Positions 45,954 through 58,131 of a stretch of DNA of 64,000 nucleotides are shown piece by piece. A model generated the notes under the pieces. The model made no database searches and was not told where the DNA came from. It saw only the letters and a list, made by a program, of their open reading frames with translations. This DNA is from Microplitis mediator (taxonomy: Eukaryota > Arthropoda > Insecta > Hymenoptera > Braconidae): the NCBI RefSeq assembly GCF_029852145.1, contig NC_079979.1:19293901-19357900 (forward strand), written 5' to 3'. Within the stretch, counting starts at the first letter, position 1. Each line of letters begins with the position of its first letter. A program made the position numbers and the translations under genes.

Positions 45954-47311
45954 CCCGTATGAAAATAACATATTTCGTCAAAATATATGTAAAAATATAT
46001 GATAAATATCAGAAAATATATGTGGAGAATTTAACTATATTTTCTGATATATTTTTTTTATATTAAAAAATATAATACTCATCATATACGAGTCCATACA
46101 TATTTAGCATGCATAAAATATATATTTCTATCATATACGGAAAATATATTCCGATCATATATAAAAACATATATTTGCATTGTGTATGGAAAAAAAACTT
46201 TCTTATTCGTATCCCGTGTAAAAAAAATTCATTCCAAAAAGAATCCAAAAAAGTTCCGCATGTGGAACTTCTAAACATGAGACAGATTAGAACTTCGAAT
46301 GGAACTTTTTTGGAACGTTCGTAATTTTGATGTTAAAAAAAAAAGTTTTTATGAGCGAATTTAGAGTCAAAAAAGGACGTTCTTGTAACTTTTTTGGAAT
46401 TTTATATGGACATTCCAAAAAAGTTCCATAATCCCCACTTTTGACCTTTTTCGGAAGCTAAAAAAGACGTTCTAAAAACATTGAAAAACGGTCTAAAACT
46501 CGTTACAATCTATTATAGAACTAAAGTAGACGTTCCAAAAACATTCCAAAAAAGTTCCAGAATCACCATTTTTGACTTTTTGATAGACTAAAAAAGGCGT
46601 TCCAAAAACTTTCCAAAATCACTTCTTTTGATTTTTTGTAGAATAAAAACGTTCTAGAAACATGTCAAAATAGTTCAAAAAACGTCCTTTTTTGACTCTA
46701 AATTTGCTCATAAAAACTTTTTTTTTACCATCAAAATTACTAACGTTCCAAAAAAGGTCCATTCGAAGTTCTATTCTGTCTCATGTTTAGAAGTTCCACA
46801 TGCGGAACTTTTTTGGAATCTTTTTGGAACGAATTTTTTTTACACGGGATGACCAACTCCAATTAAATTAGATCTAAATTTTAATATACTCTTTAAATTG
46901 CAGTTAAAATTTTCAAAATTAGTTAATTTGACGCGAATATATATACCCATATACATATACATACACCGAATAAAATAAATATAACAAAGAAAATATATGG
47001 TGCCATATATAATATAAATTATATGCTACCATATATTTCATTTCATATAAAAATTTTATATTTTTTAAATATAAAAGGAAATATATCAATACAATATATT
47101 ATAAGGTAAATGTATATATAGCTTAATATAAAAACCACATAAGTTACATATATGGAATACATATATTTACTACTGTATATAATTTTATATTAAATCGACG
47201 AAAATCTCTATATGATTTTTTATAATATACAATATAATATATCATATATTGTTTTGTTGCAAACATATATGATTTTATATATTTTAACCATATATTGTTT
47301 TTTCATACGGG
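45954..47311. mobile_element. Family E element, interrupted
   Basis: CCCGTATGAAAATAACATAT at the left and TTGTTTTTTCATACGGG at the right. The interior consists of 'aaatatat' palindromes, about 718 bp once the family D insertion is subtracted. Confidence 0.75.
46211..46850. mobile_element. Family D element, intact copy
   Basis: A perfect 20 bp TIR ATCCCGTGTAAAAAAAATTC at both ends. 640 bp, long imperfect palindrome, no coding capacity. Inserted into the family E element. Confidence 0.9.
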
Positions 47312-47937
47312 TGAGCAATTCGAGACAAAAAATCGATAAAATTTATCCTTCAAAATTTTGTGTTTTATTTTTATTGTGCGAGAAAGAAAGTAAAATTGAT
47401 CTTTACAAGAAATTTAAAAGGTTTAATTTTTTATAGGGGCACACGGGAAAAAATGCTGGAGTAGAATTTACCACACCAAACTAGTAAAAATTTTACTACA
47501 CTTTGTGGTCGCCGCAATGACAACTGTAGTAACATAAGCCACAGTGTGCGTGATATTTTACTACTATAGGACTTCTGCTTACTACTGTAATGTGGTAAAA
47601 CTTTGTAGTTTCCACAACTACTCAATGTAGTATAAAATACTTATTTTGTGGTTTTGGGAACCACACAATTTTATATGAATTGGTATCTGTTACTATTTTT
47701 GGAGTATACAATACCAGATTACTTGTACAATCTACTCCAATGTGTGGTAAAATGATCAAAAGAAGAAAATAACAGCGCCACCTACAACTTTTTTACTCCA
47801 TTCTGTGGGTATCCTCAACTTGTGTCAGTGTATTTAATATTATAAATAATATTATAAAACATTATAAATTATAATATATATAATTAAAAATATTTATATA
47901 TATAATTAAAAATCGAGGCGTGCAATTATAATATATA

Positions 47938-48364
47938 CACTGAAAAAAAAATTTATTTGAGCCAACTAAGATTTATTTGAGCCAAAGATATCGTATATTT
48001 GGATATGGCCAAATAAATATTTAATTATGAGAAAGATATAATATATTTGAGTAGTTTAATTGCGTGAAATAAGTGGTTAATTTGTGGTAAAGAAATGATC
48101 CGATTGCTACAAATAAATAAGGGCTTCAAATATATGTATAGTATCGCCAAATTTTAGGTTATTTGTCACAAATTTAATTTCTTTACCACAAATATATTAA
48201 TTACTTACCACAAATAAATTATATATTTCCGTCAAATTATAAAATTATTTGAATCAACTGTCATATTTTGTTGTACCAAATATATTTATTTGTCATTAAG
48301 AAATATTTTTTAAAAAGCCACAAATAAATTGATTTATTTGGTACAAATATTTTTTTTTTCAGTG
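47938..48364. mobile_element. Family H MITE, copy 1
   Basis: CACTGAAAAAAAAATTTATT to TTTTTTTCAGTG, 427 bp, TA on both sides. The interior is ACAAATAAAT / ATTTATTTG motifs. Confidence 0.85.
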
Positions 48365-48844
48365 TATAATTTAAAATAAATATATATATAAAAAATATAA
48401 TACAAAAAAATTTTTTTTGTATTACCTGTCATTCTTCTTTTTGCTTACCTCACCTACAACTTCTATTAAATTTTATTTCTATGCTCTTATCAGTGAATTG
48501 TGATTTTAATGCAATTTTTTAAATCATTGCTTATTGAGTATTTGTTATTTATTAGAATTATAACTTTTAAAACGATGTTTTTTATATTTTCTATTAATAA
48601 AAATTAATACTTAATTATTCTAAGTTTATGCTTATACGAGAATTTATAGATTACAAATATATTTTTAAAATTATCCTTATCAGATATTGATAAAAAGTAG
48701 GCTTTTGAAATTTGAGTCCTTATTATTTTAAGTTATTCATTAATAAATTCATTTTTATATCATTTTAATTTGATATACTGTAAGTCCGAAGAATCTAAGA
48801 TTAATTTTTATATTTTTATAACGTTTTCAATATCATAAAAACTA
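48365..48844. other. Spacer between the two inverted family H MITEs
   Basis: 480 bp of AT-rich DNA with no open frame or recognisable element; presumably the interior of the family I element. Confidence 0.4.
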
Positions 48845-49272
48845 CACTGAAAAAAAGAAATATTTGTCCCAAATAAATCAATTTATTTGTGGCTTTTTAA
48901 AAAATATTTCTTAATGACAAATAAATATATTTGGTAGAACAAAATATGACAGTTGATTCAAATAATTTTATAATTTGACGGAAATATCTAATTTATTTGT
49001 GGTAAGTAATTAATATATTTGTGGTAAAGAAATTAAATTTGTGACAAATAACCTAAAATTTGGCGATACTATACATATATTTGAAGCCCTTATTTATTTG
49101 TAGCAATTGGATCATTTCTTTACCACAAATAAACCACTTATTTCACGCAATTAAACTACTCAAATATATTATATCTTTCTCATAATTAAATATTTATTTG
49201 GTCATATCCAAATATACGATATATTTGGCTCAAATAAATCTTAGTTGACTCAAATAAATTTTTTTTTCAGTG
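48845..49272. mobile_element. Family H MITE, copy 2 (inverted)
   Basis: CACTGAAAAAAAGAAATATT to TTTTTTTTTCAGTG, 428 bp, TA-flanked. It reads as the reverse complement of copy 1 with only scattered differences. Confidence 0.85.
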
Positions 49273-49675
49273 TAATGATCGTTAACTAACAGATATTTAA
49301 TTAATACATTACGAATAAAATATATTCTACTATGTTGTGGAGTAAAATGAACCACAGTGGTTATTTAATGCTAGTTCTTATTACTACTTACTGTAGTAAA
49401 TGGTACTACAGGTTGTGTACCACAGTGTACTAGTAACTGTTACTAAACGTGTAGTTATCCTATATATTACTAGTCAGTGTAGTAAATGGAACTCCATTTG
49501 TAGTAAATTTAACTACACATTTTTTTCCGTGCATTGTCTTAAATTTAGAATTTTTTTATGCTTGGGTCTTATTGATACCGAATACTTATTTGGAGACTAA
49601 AAAAAAACTATGGAAAGAACTCACACCGATAAATTTTTTTAGCGGGCCCATTTCGCCCACCCCCTTCCCCTATTA

Positions 49676-50532
49676 ATGATAAATTATTATACTTTAATGC
49701 TAAATATATAGTGAATATTAATAATCAATAAGAACCCGCATGAAACTATATTTACTTGCAATAAATTAAACCAACAACTCCTATCGATAAAATGATGATT
49801 AATGACCCGTAGAATGTTTCAGACACTTGAGACATTGATTTTAACATCTCTACTCATCAATTTAAATATAAATATTTATCATATTTTATATTTTATATAT
49901 CATTCAATTAAATTTGCATAGATAAGTGTACCCGTAAACGTGTTTTTCAAAATCAACCTCAACTTTTTTTCGCAGATGAAACTCGAAAACTTTCCGAAAT
50001 AATATATGAGTAAATAAAATATGTTTATTTTAAATAAATGGCAAAATATTGTCCCTTCACCTTCAAATAGTTTGAGCAAGCGTAAGATATATATTCCTTC
50101 CGCTGTTTACCGCCTTTGAACTTGAAGCAAACTTGGGGGAATCTCCCCATTTCTTATACAACTGTACACTAACCACGACCTTATCATCACAATACATGTA
50201 TGTATTATACATATATAAACATAAATATGTATAAACTCGGGTGTAATTACACATAGGTATATATAGCATGTACATATATGTATATATAATACAGCACGTG
50301 CGCAACAGAAAACGCCTGTGCTTTAATAATCCATTTTTGCTAGACAGGTGCGTTGTAATTTAAAAAGGCCATCAAACTCCACCAACCATTTAAATTAACT
50401 TTATATCGTTTTGTATCTTTTATTTTTATATACTAGTTTTTTTTTTTTAATTATAAGAGAAATGGTTTTCTTACGGATGTTCTTTTTTCGCATCCGTTTT
50501 TAGATTGTTAATTGTTTTTATTTATTTATGTA
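49676..50532. other. Intergenic, no gene seen
   Basis: AT-rich; TATA/CATA runs near 50195-50290. 50090-50150 is GC-richer without a supported frame. Confidence 0.4.
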
Positions 50533-50861
50533 CAGTGTAAAAAATTGGGAGTGAATTCGAAGTGATTACGGACTCTATTTAAATTCAAATTTTCCCGCGC
50601 TCGGAGTTCTGGAGTTTCAAAAAAAATCACCGCGTACGCAGTAAATAAATTTGGTTTTTCAACGGAGTGATTTGAAAGTGATCTGAATTTTATTTAAATC
50701 CGCGTTTACTCCGATTCAAAGTTTTAGTAATAAAATAATCTCCCATAGAAGTTAATTTCACTCCGAACCGGAGTTTCAATATTAAAATAAATTTCCCTTC
50801 GGAGTGAATTTCACATTTACTCCGGATTTAATCACGAGTCACTCCCCAAATTTTTTACAGT
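50533..50861. mobile_element. Family B MITE
   Basis: Left CAGTGTAAAAAATTGGGAG, right CCCAAATTTTTTACAGT. 329 bp of GGAGTGAA / TTCACTCCG alternation. Confidence 0.8.
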
Positions 50862-50992
50862 ACTCTCTTAAAATGGATCAGTGAAAAGTACTCCAATCAG
50901 TGAATATTCACTGCACAAATAGTCTAATTGAATCAGTGATATACTTGGGACTGATTCGCAGTGAATATTCACTGATTTGTTTTAAGAGTGTA
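50862..50992. mobile_element. Hairpin MITE abutting the family B copy
   Basis: TACTCTCTTAAAATGGATCA against TTTGTTTTAAGAGTGTA; both arms contain CAGTGAATATTCACTG. It begins at the base after the family B element. Confidence 0.7.
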
Positions 50993-52311
50993 GAGTTATA
51001 TAAACAAAATTAATTTAATTGTGGCCAAAAAATCTATTTCATAAAAATTTGTGTCACAAAAATTTTCAATTTCATGTCAAAAATGAGTTTTCAATATAAT
51101 TTTTTATATGAAAAATTTAATTGCCAATAAAATGAACTCTGATATATCAAAGTCGATAAAGTACACACTGAGGTTGTGAAAAAACATCTATCAGAAAAAA
51201 AAGGCGATTAAAATAGTCAGCCCACGTATCAAACGATGTGCGTCCCATTTTAAATGTCTATAAGTCTAGAAATTTTAAGAATTTACTAAAAATTTTTCCA
51301 CGTATTCTACCAAATCAAAAAATCGCTGAAAAAAATATTTCCGCTTACTGGAAAGGTTTTTTTAAATCTAATTTCGGTGGTAAAATTTAAACACCAAAAA
51401 TTGTAATACTCTGCAGTAATTTTACTCTACTAAATACAATATGTATTAAGAATATAGGGGAATATGAGTTTTTGAGTTATTATTAACTCTTTTGAATTTG
51501 AATATATATTTTCCTTTGAAGAGTTTGCAAGTTCAGTGTATGAGAACACAGACTAAACACCGATTCCAGGTACTCGGTTTTTGTATGCGCAAAAATATAT
51601 ATCATGTCATAATATTAGACCGTCAATCCCTCGTTTAATTTCAATACTCAATTGCTAATTTATTTGAAAAATAAAAAAAGTATACAAATTACACATTAAA
51701 ATAGAGTAACATGTGTTAAAATATTTTTTAATATGACTCTGGTTCGTTAAGTCAAAAATAATTCACATAAATTTGCCGGCATTTACTGTTTATTTCTTTG
51801 AGAAATAATATAACATTTAATGAGCTTCTGAAGATCATGTGTTATCCACCTGAGACAGCTCAAGTAAAGCAAAATACGTAATATAACATAACATAACATT
51901 ACTGTATAGTAAAACTAAAAGTTAAGTTATAAGTTAGAGAACTAAAACTCGTTGGATCATTAAGGATGGAAGGAAGCAGTGACCGGAAACCACGCACGAA
52001 GATGTGACGCGTAACTTTATATTTTTTATCTTTGTTTAACACACGCACCTCTACGGGCTTATTAATTCACTCTGAAAAATTAAGATGTAATACTTGAAAA
52101 TAAAAAAAAAATTATATATACATATATATATGTATATGGACACATAACAATCAACTGTAGTGCTTGAATTTTAATTTTAAAAATAAAACAATAATATTTA
52201 TTTATCAAAATGTCTTTTTAAAAAATATACATCATCGTTCTCAGTAGAAAAACTTGTAACTCTCAATTTTTTGCATTTGTTCACGAAGAAATTATTCTTG
52301 CTTGAATTACT
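50993..52311. other. Intergenic, no gene seen
   Basis: AT-rich. 51945-52015 is GC-richer (GGAAACCACGCACGAAGATG); no frame or fold supported. Confidence 0.4.
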
Positions 52312-52589
52312 ACATTGTAAAAAATTGGGAGTGAATTCGGAGTGACTAAGGATTTTATTTAAATTCAAATTCACTCAGATTTTTAGAGATTTGGAGTTTT
52401 TACAAAAAATCACTCACATGCGGAGTAAATAGAGAGTTTGTCTTTTCTGCGGAGTAATTTCGGAGTAGTCTGGATTTTATTTCAGTTCAATTCGGAGTTT
52501 TGATACTAAAATAAACTCCCATCGGAGTAAATTTCACTCCGAGGGGACTAAATATATAAGCTGTCATCCAGTCCGCAAATTTTTTAGTG
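52312..52589. mobile_element. Family B MITE
   Basis: Left ACATTGTAAAAAATTGGGAG, right CCGCAAATTTTTTAGTGT; 278 bp, slightly shorter than the 50533 copy. Confidence 0.75.
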
Positions 52590-52743
52590 TATGGAGTCAT
52601 AGTAAAGCAGGACCATGTTGTCCACCTAACGGAAGTTGAAAAAAACACATGCAAAAATTACTATGCCCATGGGAATTTTTTCATGTGTTTATTTAAATTT
52701 CCATTAGATGGCCAACATGACCCTTTACTATGACACCATAGTA
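52590..52743. mobile_element. Hairpin MITE (ATAGTAAAG type)
   Basis: TATGGAGTCATAGTAAAGCA against CCTTTACTATGACACCATA, with inner GACCATGTTG / CAACATGACC. It directly abuts the preceding family B element. Confidence 0.7.
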
Positions 52744-53866
52744 TTTAAAACGAGAATAATTTCTCGTCGTAAAACATATTATTGATGATTGGTTTAAATT
52801 TTTTTTTCAAATTTTCAAGTCATAAAAGTTGTCGCACGGAAATCGTCTAATTCCAACCGAAAATAAGAAGAAACTGATACTTTTTAGAATTGAGATAAAA
52901 AATATGTTTCTATGCACATTATTAAAAGAATTAATGTCTTGAAAGAGAATATCTGCATATGATGCATACTTAAATATATATATATATATATTTTTTTTTT
53001 AAATGACTTTTACTGTCTTAGCTCTCCTGTATAATTTACAAAAATTGAGCCTGGCGGTTTTCTACTGAGTAAGACGATATGCAATTCAAATACTTGATCA
53101 ATTTTCGATGCATATTTATTTAAGTAAATATTTCTGTGACTTTATGTCATCAGTGAATAAGTTTTAAGAGATTCTGTCAAATAAATAGTCAATAATTTTC
53201 ACTGTAGAAAACATTGGCATTAAATTTGTAAGTTAGTATCCAATTACATGTAAACGGAAATAGTAATTTGATATTTTAGTAAATATCACTTTCTTTATAT
53301 TTATGTATAAATATGTATATGTATATATAAATTATTTATTGTTAATTTGCTAAAAACATAAACTTTTATTTTGTTAAAAAACAAACTGTTAATAATTTAT
53401 TGTAGTTTATTTTTAAAAAATTTATAAATATGTAAGACATTATTTCAATACCCAGGAACTGTCAAAACACGAGTCATCCTACCATACCGGATATATTATT
53501 TTATCCATATATTTTTTTTTGAATACGAAAAGAAAAATTCCCAGGACACTTGTTTATAAAAGCTCAGCATGTCTATATCAAGTTTCCGTATTTTTGTTAA
53601 CTTTTGACTTTCTCCAACAAATATGTCTGTTGCCCCTGCAGTGATATATGATGTGCATAATATATTATACTTATAACTCAAGGAAAATTAAACCCAGCAC
53701 AAGAAAATTCAGTAGTTGCTCGGACAGTCACATAAGTATGTCAACAGTCAGCAAAATCAACCGTAGAAATACGAACACATTTTCACTTTCACGAGTCTAA
53801 TGATCTATAATTTCACAGTTGGATAATTTAACATGCGCAGATAGAATATAAAATTAATAACAAGTG
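52744..53866. other. Intergenic, no gene seen
   Basis: AT-rich, TA runs near 52975-52990 and 53300-53330. Confidence 0.45.
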
Positions 53867-54104
53867 GTGTACACAGAGATAATTTTTTATAAAATTTACC
53901 CTGCGATTCAGACTAAACCTGGACCAAAAACAAAGTGAATGCTTATTCCTTTTGTATTAGTTTTTACTCTTTTTTATTTGAAAATAAATCGAAATTAGGT
54001 TTTTCTACCCCATAATTGAACACTATTCAAAAACGGAAGAGTAATAATTGATCCAGGCCCACAATTAACCAGTAAAATTTATTAGATAACTCTCCCCGTG
54101 TACA
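53867..54104. mobile_element. MITE with GTGTACA ends
   Basis: GTGTACACAGAGATAATTT against ATAACTCTCCCCGTGTAC, with AAATTTAC / GTAAAATTT and CCTGGACC / TCCAGGCC inner matches. Confidence 0.55.
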
Positions 54105-54306
54105 GATACCATTTTTGGGTACTTTAGGCCCAGTTTTGGACACAAAAAATTTAAATAAAATAATTTGTAAAAGACGCAATGATATAATTAATTTTTAAAA
54201 TATGTACGAAGATACTTTTGTCACATTATGAAAATAGAAATTTTACACTTTTTCATTATTTAAAATAAAGGATTAAATGTCCAAAAATGGAGCAGTGTCC
54301 AGAAAT
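54105..54306. mobile_element. Degenerate inverted repeat
   Basis: GATACCATTTTTGGGTAC...CAGTTTTGGACAC against GTGTCCAGAAATGGTACTTG. Adjacent to the GTGTACA element. Confidence 0.45.
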
Positions 54307-56780
54307 GGTACTTGTGCCCTAATTAAATTTATAAGGTAAAATTACTCATTTTCTGTGAAAAAAAATTTTTTTAACCAGAAATTTATTCGAAAATTCGTTG
54401 AATTTGGTTTTAGATTTTTGGGGAACGTTAAATATGTCGAGGCGTCAGAAAATTCATGAGTTCCGGAGTGTTGACAACTAGAGTGAGTGATCACAAGTGT
54501 AGAGTAGATTTAGTTTAAAAAAAAAAGTTAAAAAATAATGTGATAATAAAAAAAAAATACGAAGCGACCCGAGGATATTTTTTATTTATTCAACTGCTGA
54601 TATTTCCTTACGACCACCTTGCGATAAACTCTTAGTTATTTTTATTATTTAACGTTTTGCTTTTATAATATTCCATAGCGTGCATCTTTATAAACGCATG
54701 CCCGGAAGTCAAGTCTCAAGCACGTGCTCCCATAATTTATGTATCAACAACTGTATGAGTTTATCAAATGGAACTGGACTTTGGAAAATTATACATATGT
54801 GGTAACGTGTCTAGGAAGCTGTAACTTTGTTTATAAAAATACAAAATTTTTTTTTTGTTCAAATTTTTATGCAAGACCATACGTGAAAATTTAAACACTA
54901 ACAATATTGTCGTAAAAAAACAATTAATGAAATACAATATTTCCTTTTTTTACCGGATGGAAAAAAATATTCTAAGAAATTATTATTTTTTTTTGTCCTT
55001 TAGGATATCTCTCCCTTGAAAGTAATGTCTGTAGGACATTACACTGCGCTGATGGAATTATTTTTTACACTTCCCGAGAGACAGTATTCTCGTGAAGTTT
55101 AAGTTATTTTGTCATTTAATTCGCAGTTCACAAAGAATAAGTAAAATAATAAAGAAAATAAGACTAAAATACTGGCTCGTAAAATATAATTACGTTTATT
55201 TTTAACTTTAAAAAAAAGCGGAATGGAATGTTAAGTTTTTTTTTCGAATTAAGGAAATGGACAAAAAAAGGTGGATGTGAAAAACTACCCTAGTTGTTTA
55301 ATTGGTATGAGAGTCGTTAAAACAGCTGTAACTTATTTAACATGCAAAACAATGTTACAGATAGTTTTTAAATTTTTCTTAGCGGCTCGTGTGTGATGAT
55401 CATTTTTTTACGGGGTTTGTTACGCTCTTTACACGAATTTAAAATCTTGCCCGCCTATGTCATTAAATATAATTCGGAGCTGAGATCCTTCCGTTTTAGG
55501 ATTTTACAACTAGACGGGATACTCAAATTTTCATGGTTTTCTTCCGGTTTATTTAGTTCGAGGTCAGAAAAGAATAAAGAAAATAATTTCTGATGATTAG
55601 ATTAATGGAATTTAGATGTAAAGAAGGTTAAGTTTTTTTTACTTAAGCTATGGTATGTGAAATGACTTGACTCGGAAATAGAGACGTTTAAATTTTTTGG
55701 AGTGAAATCTGGCAGTGTTGAATGTCAGGGACATAGTTGGGCCCGAGGTGGTTGGCGGTAACACATGTCCTAAACGTGTTTCTTCCTTCCCCATCCCCAT
55801 GGTGTACTATGGTAGTACAGCTAATAGTAAAACCAGTGGTTTCACTTATATTTTACGTCCCAAATAGTGTATTGCTATGAAATACTAAAATGCCTATAAA
55901 TATCCTGAGGACGAAGCTTAGCTCTAAATCTAAACGTCCAAATGCTAAATTTAAAAAGACGAAAATTTTTCTGTCACATGCTGCGCACATCCCTCGCACT
56001 AATGATACCTGAATAATTATTAATAATAGAATTTCAAAATCCACCAGATGCTTTCAAATTTTATGATTTTCGAGTTCAATTATCATGGAAATAAAATTAA
56101 TTTTTTCATATGACAAAAAATCTTCAAATATTTGTTTTTATCATCATGTAATTTAATTATAGCAATAGCTCAATTATTTGTAATTTCTATTAATAAAATA
56201 GGTACAAAATTTTGACTAATAATTAGACCAAGTTACGAATTTCGAAATTTTTCAAAATTAAACCAACAAATTTTTACATGACCGACTATCATAGATAAAA
56301 AAAATTTGAAATTCAAATTATTTAAAATTTGTATGATTTGTTTCAATAAAAATTTTCTCATGAATTGCAAAACTAACGTTTTTTACATTTTATTTATCCT
56401 TGAAAACTCTCTGGCTGTGGAAACATTTTTAATACTGAAGCCACCTGGCGGATGCTTCAAAAACTAATTCGAAATAAATACTAATATTTTCGAAAAAAAA
56501 AATTCCCGGCCTATTTATAAAATACAGTTGAATAAAATATATATAAAAAATATATTCTCATATTATCAATAATTATTAATAAAAATTTCCAATATTAATA
56601 TCTATGAAAAACGATATATAGCAAGACATTTAGATAAAAATCTTATTGATGGTAAGTCATAAGAAGATGAATTGAAGGCGGGAAGCACTAAAGTATCATG
56701 TGTATAATATATATATGTATATAGTAATAGTTAATATCTGAGATGATGCGCGCATGAGATCTAGACGAATGGAAGCACGG
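54307..56780. other. Intergenic, no gene seen
   Basis: AT-rich. 55725-55815 is GC-richer. Frame 55393-55593 is open but starts in low-complexity sequence and has no recognisable domain. Confidence 0.4.
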
Positions 56781-57493
56781 AGCATCACATCCGCGATGCG
56801 ACTAGTGTACTGTAGCATTGAGTGTCTACTCTAACATTATGCTCCGATACGATACGAGCTCTTACTACACGCACGTGTGCGTACGACAAAACGCCGACTT
56901 GACACGGCGTCAGTGGGAGAGAGGGTGGGTGTCGTATGAGGGTGCTGGTGGGGAGAACTTTTTTAAGTTAGCGTCTAAGTCGTATTCAGCTTCTCTACTC
57001 ATATGTACATATGTATACATATATATAGCTACTGATGTAAGTAGTGGGGAACGTGGAACGAGGGTTGGCGGAGAGAGATGTGGGCGAGAGCGGTTTATTT
57101 CAAGCATCGCTCTGGCACTTCGCCCCGAGCTTCCTGAGAGCATCCTTGGATAAACGTCGGTCAGTGTCGCTCCTTGAATCACCTCAGAAGCTCTATCATA
57201 TTAACTACTCATCAATCTTAATTAACCTCATCATTAACACAATTAATTCAAAAAATCACGTAAATTAATTATCATTTTTACCAAAAAAAAAAAAAAATTA
57301 GTGATGTGTGCCGTAATTTTGGGATTAATGTGACTGGCAGTGATATATTATTTGTGTTAGTGAAAAAAATAAATAAGACTTCCGGTAGGGATTTTAATAA
57401 TTCATAATTTTATAAACTGTGAGATTGATTGAAGATTTTAAATTAAACGAGACATTAATTTTATTTAACGTGATTTTATCAATTAAGTTTGTG
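56781..57493 (+). promoter_or_regulatory. Probable promoter and 5' non-coding exon of a plus-strand gene
   Basis: 56750-57190 is the longest GC-richer, CpG-containing stretch in the right half (ACGCACGTGTGCGTACG, GGGCGAGAGCGG), with initiator-like TCAGTG sequences near 56910 and 57160. It grades into a long AT-rich leader ending in AAGTTTGTG|GTAAGTC, a near-consensus donor after 57493. No long frame is compatible with coding, so this would be a 5'UTR exon. Its next exon is not identifiable within the remaining 6.5 kb. It could instead be an alternative promoter or a lncRNA exon. Confidence 0.4.
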
Positions 57494-58131
57494 GTAAGTC
57501 TTCTATATATATATTTTTTTTTTCTCATGGCTCATGATTTTGGAGCAAAAAAAATTTTAAATGTTTGATTAATAAATAAAAACAAGGCCGCAATTATTTT
57601 TTCACTAAAAAAAAATAAAGATAAAAATAGTTTGAATTGTAAGTACGTAATAATTATAAATGATATGTTGTTAGTAAGTCTTTATACAGAGTATATTTAT
57701 CGTCGATAGAATTCACTTAAGAGATAAATAAATTGTACAATAGCAGTTCGTTAGTCCGCTAATTGATCTCGGTACAGTATTAGCTATTACGATTGCATCG
57801 ATACTAAGCGATTAATCCTAAGAAAGTTTTCTATCGTGATACTGAAGACCGTCACCATAAACGATTTAATTTATTATTATTAAAAAAATAAATCACGTAT
57901 TAATTAAAACAGCGAATTAAAAACATTAACGACAAATCTAATGAGTACCCGATGGCAATTGGATTTAATTTAACAACCATCGCTTTCAAAGTAAAAACAT
58001 TTATTATCTACGTCAATTCAATTAGTCCTGGACTTATTTTACCTATACATATTTATATATATATATATAACTAATAACTAGTTACGAGATTTTTAAAAAA
58101 ATATTGTTAATTATTTAAAAAAATAAATTAT
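57494..58131. other. Possible intron start, nothing else supported
   Basis: AT-rich. 57735-57860 has moderate complexity (GTTCGTTAGTCCGCTAATTG) with no assignable function. Confidence 0.35.

Larger units (their letters stand above)
47442..49531. mobile_element. Family I element carrying two MITEs
   Basis: CACGGGAAAAAATGCTGGAG at the left and CATTTTTTTCCGTG at the right, with inner motifs GTAGTAAAATTT / TACTACA in both arms (ACTACTATAGG, GTAGTAAATGGAAC). The inner 47938-49272 block holds two family H elements in inverse orientation. Confidence 0.7.
45833..49675. mobile_element. Outer element of a nested stack
   Basis: Left AATAGTAGAGGGAAAGC...AAAATGGGCCGCT and right AGCGGGCCCATTTCGCCCAC...CCCCTATTA align as an imperfect TIR of about 38 bp of the GGGGCAAAATGGGCC type. 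If real, the original element has been filled by two further elements and what they carry. Confidence 0.4.

Noticed and set aside
46063..46324. Overlapping ORFs on both strands
   Set aside because: They lie across the family E/family D junction and consist of TIR sequence.
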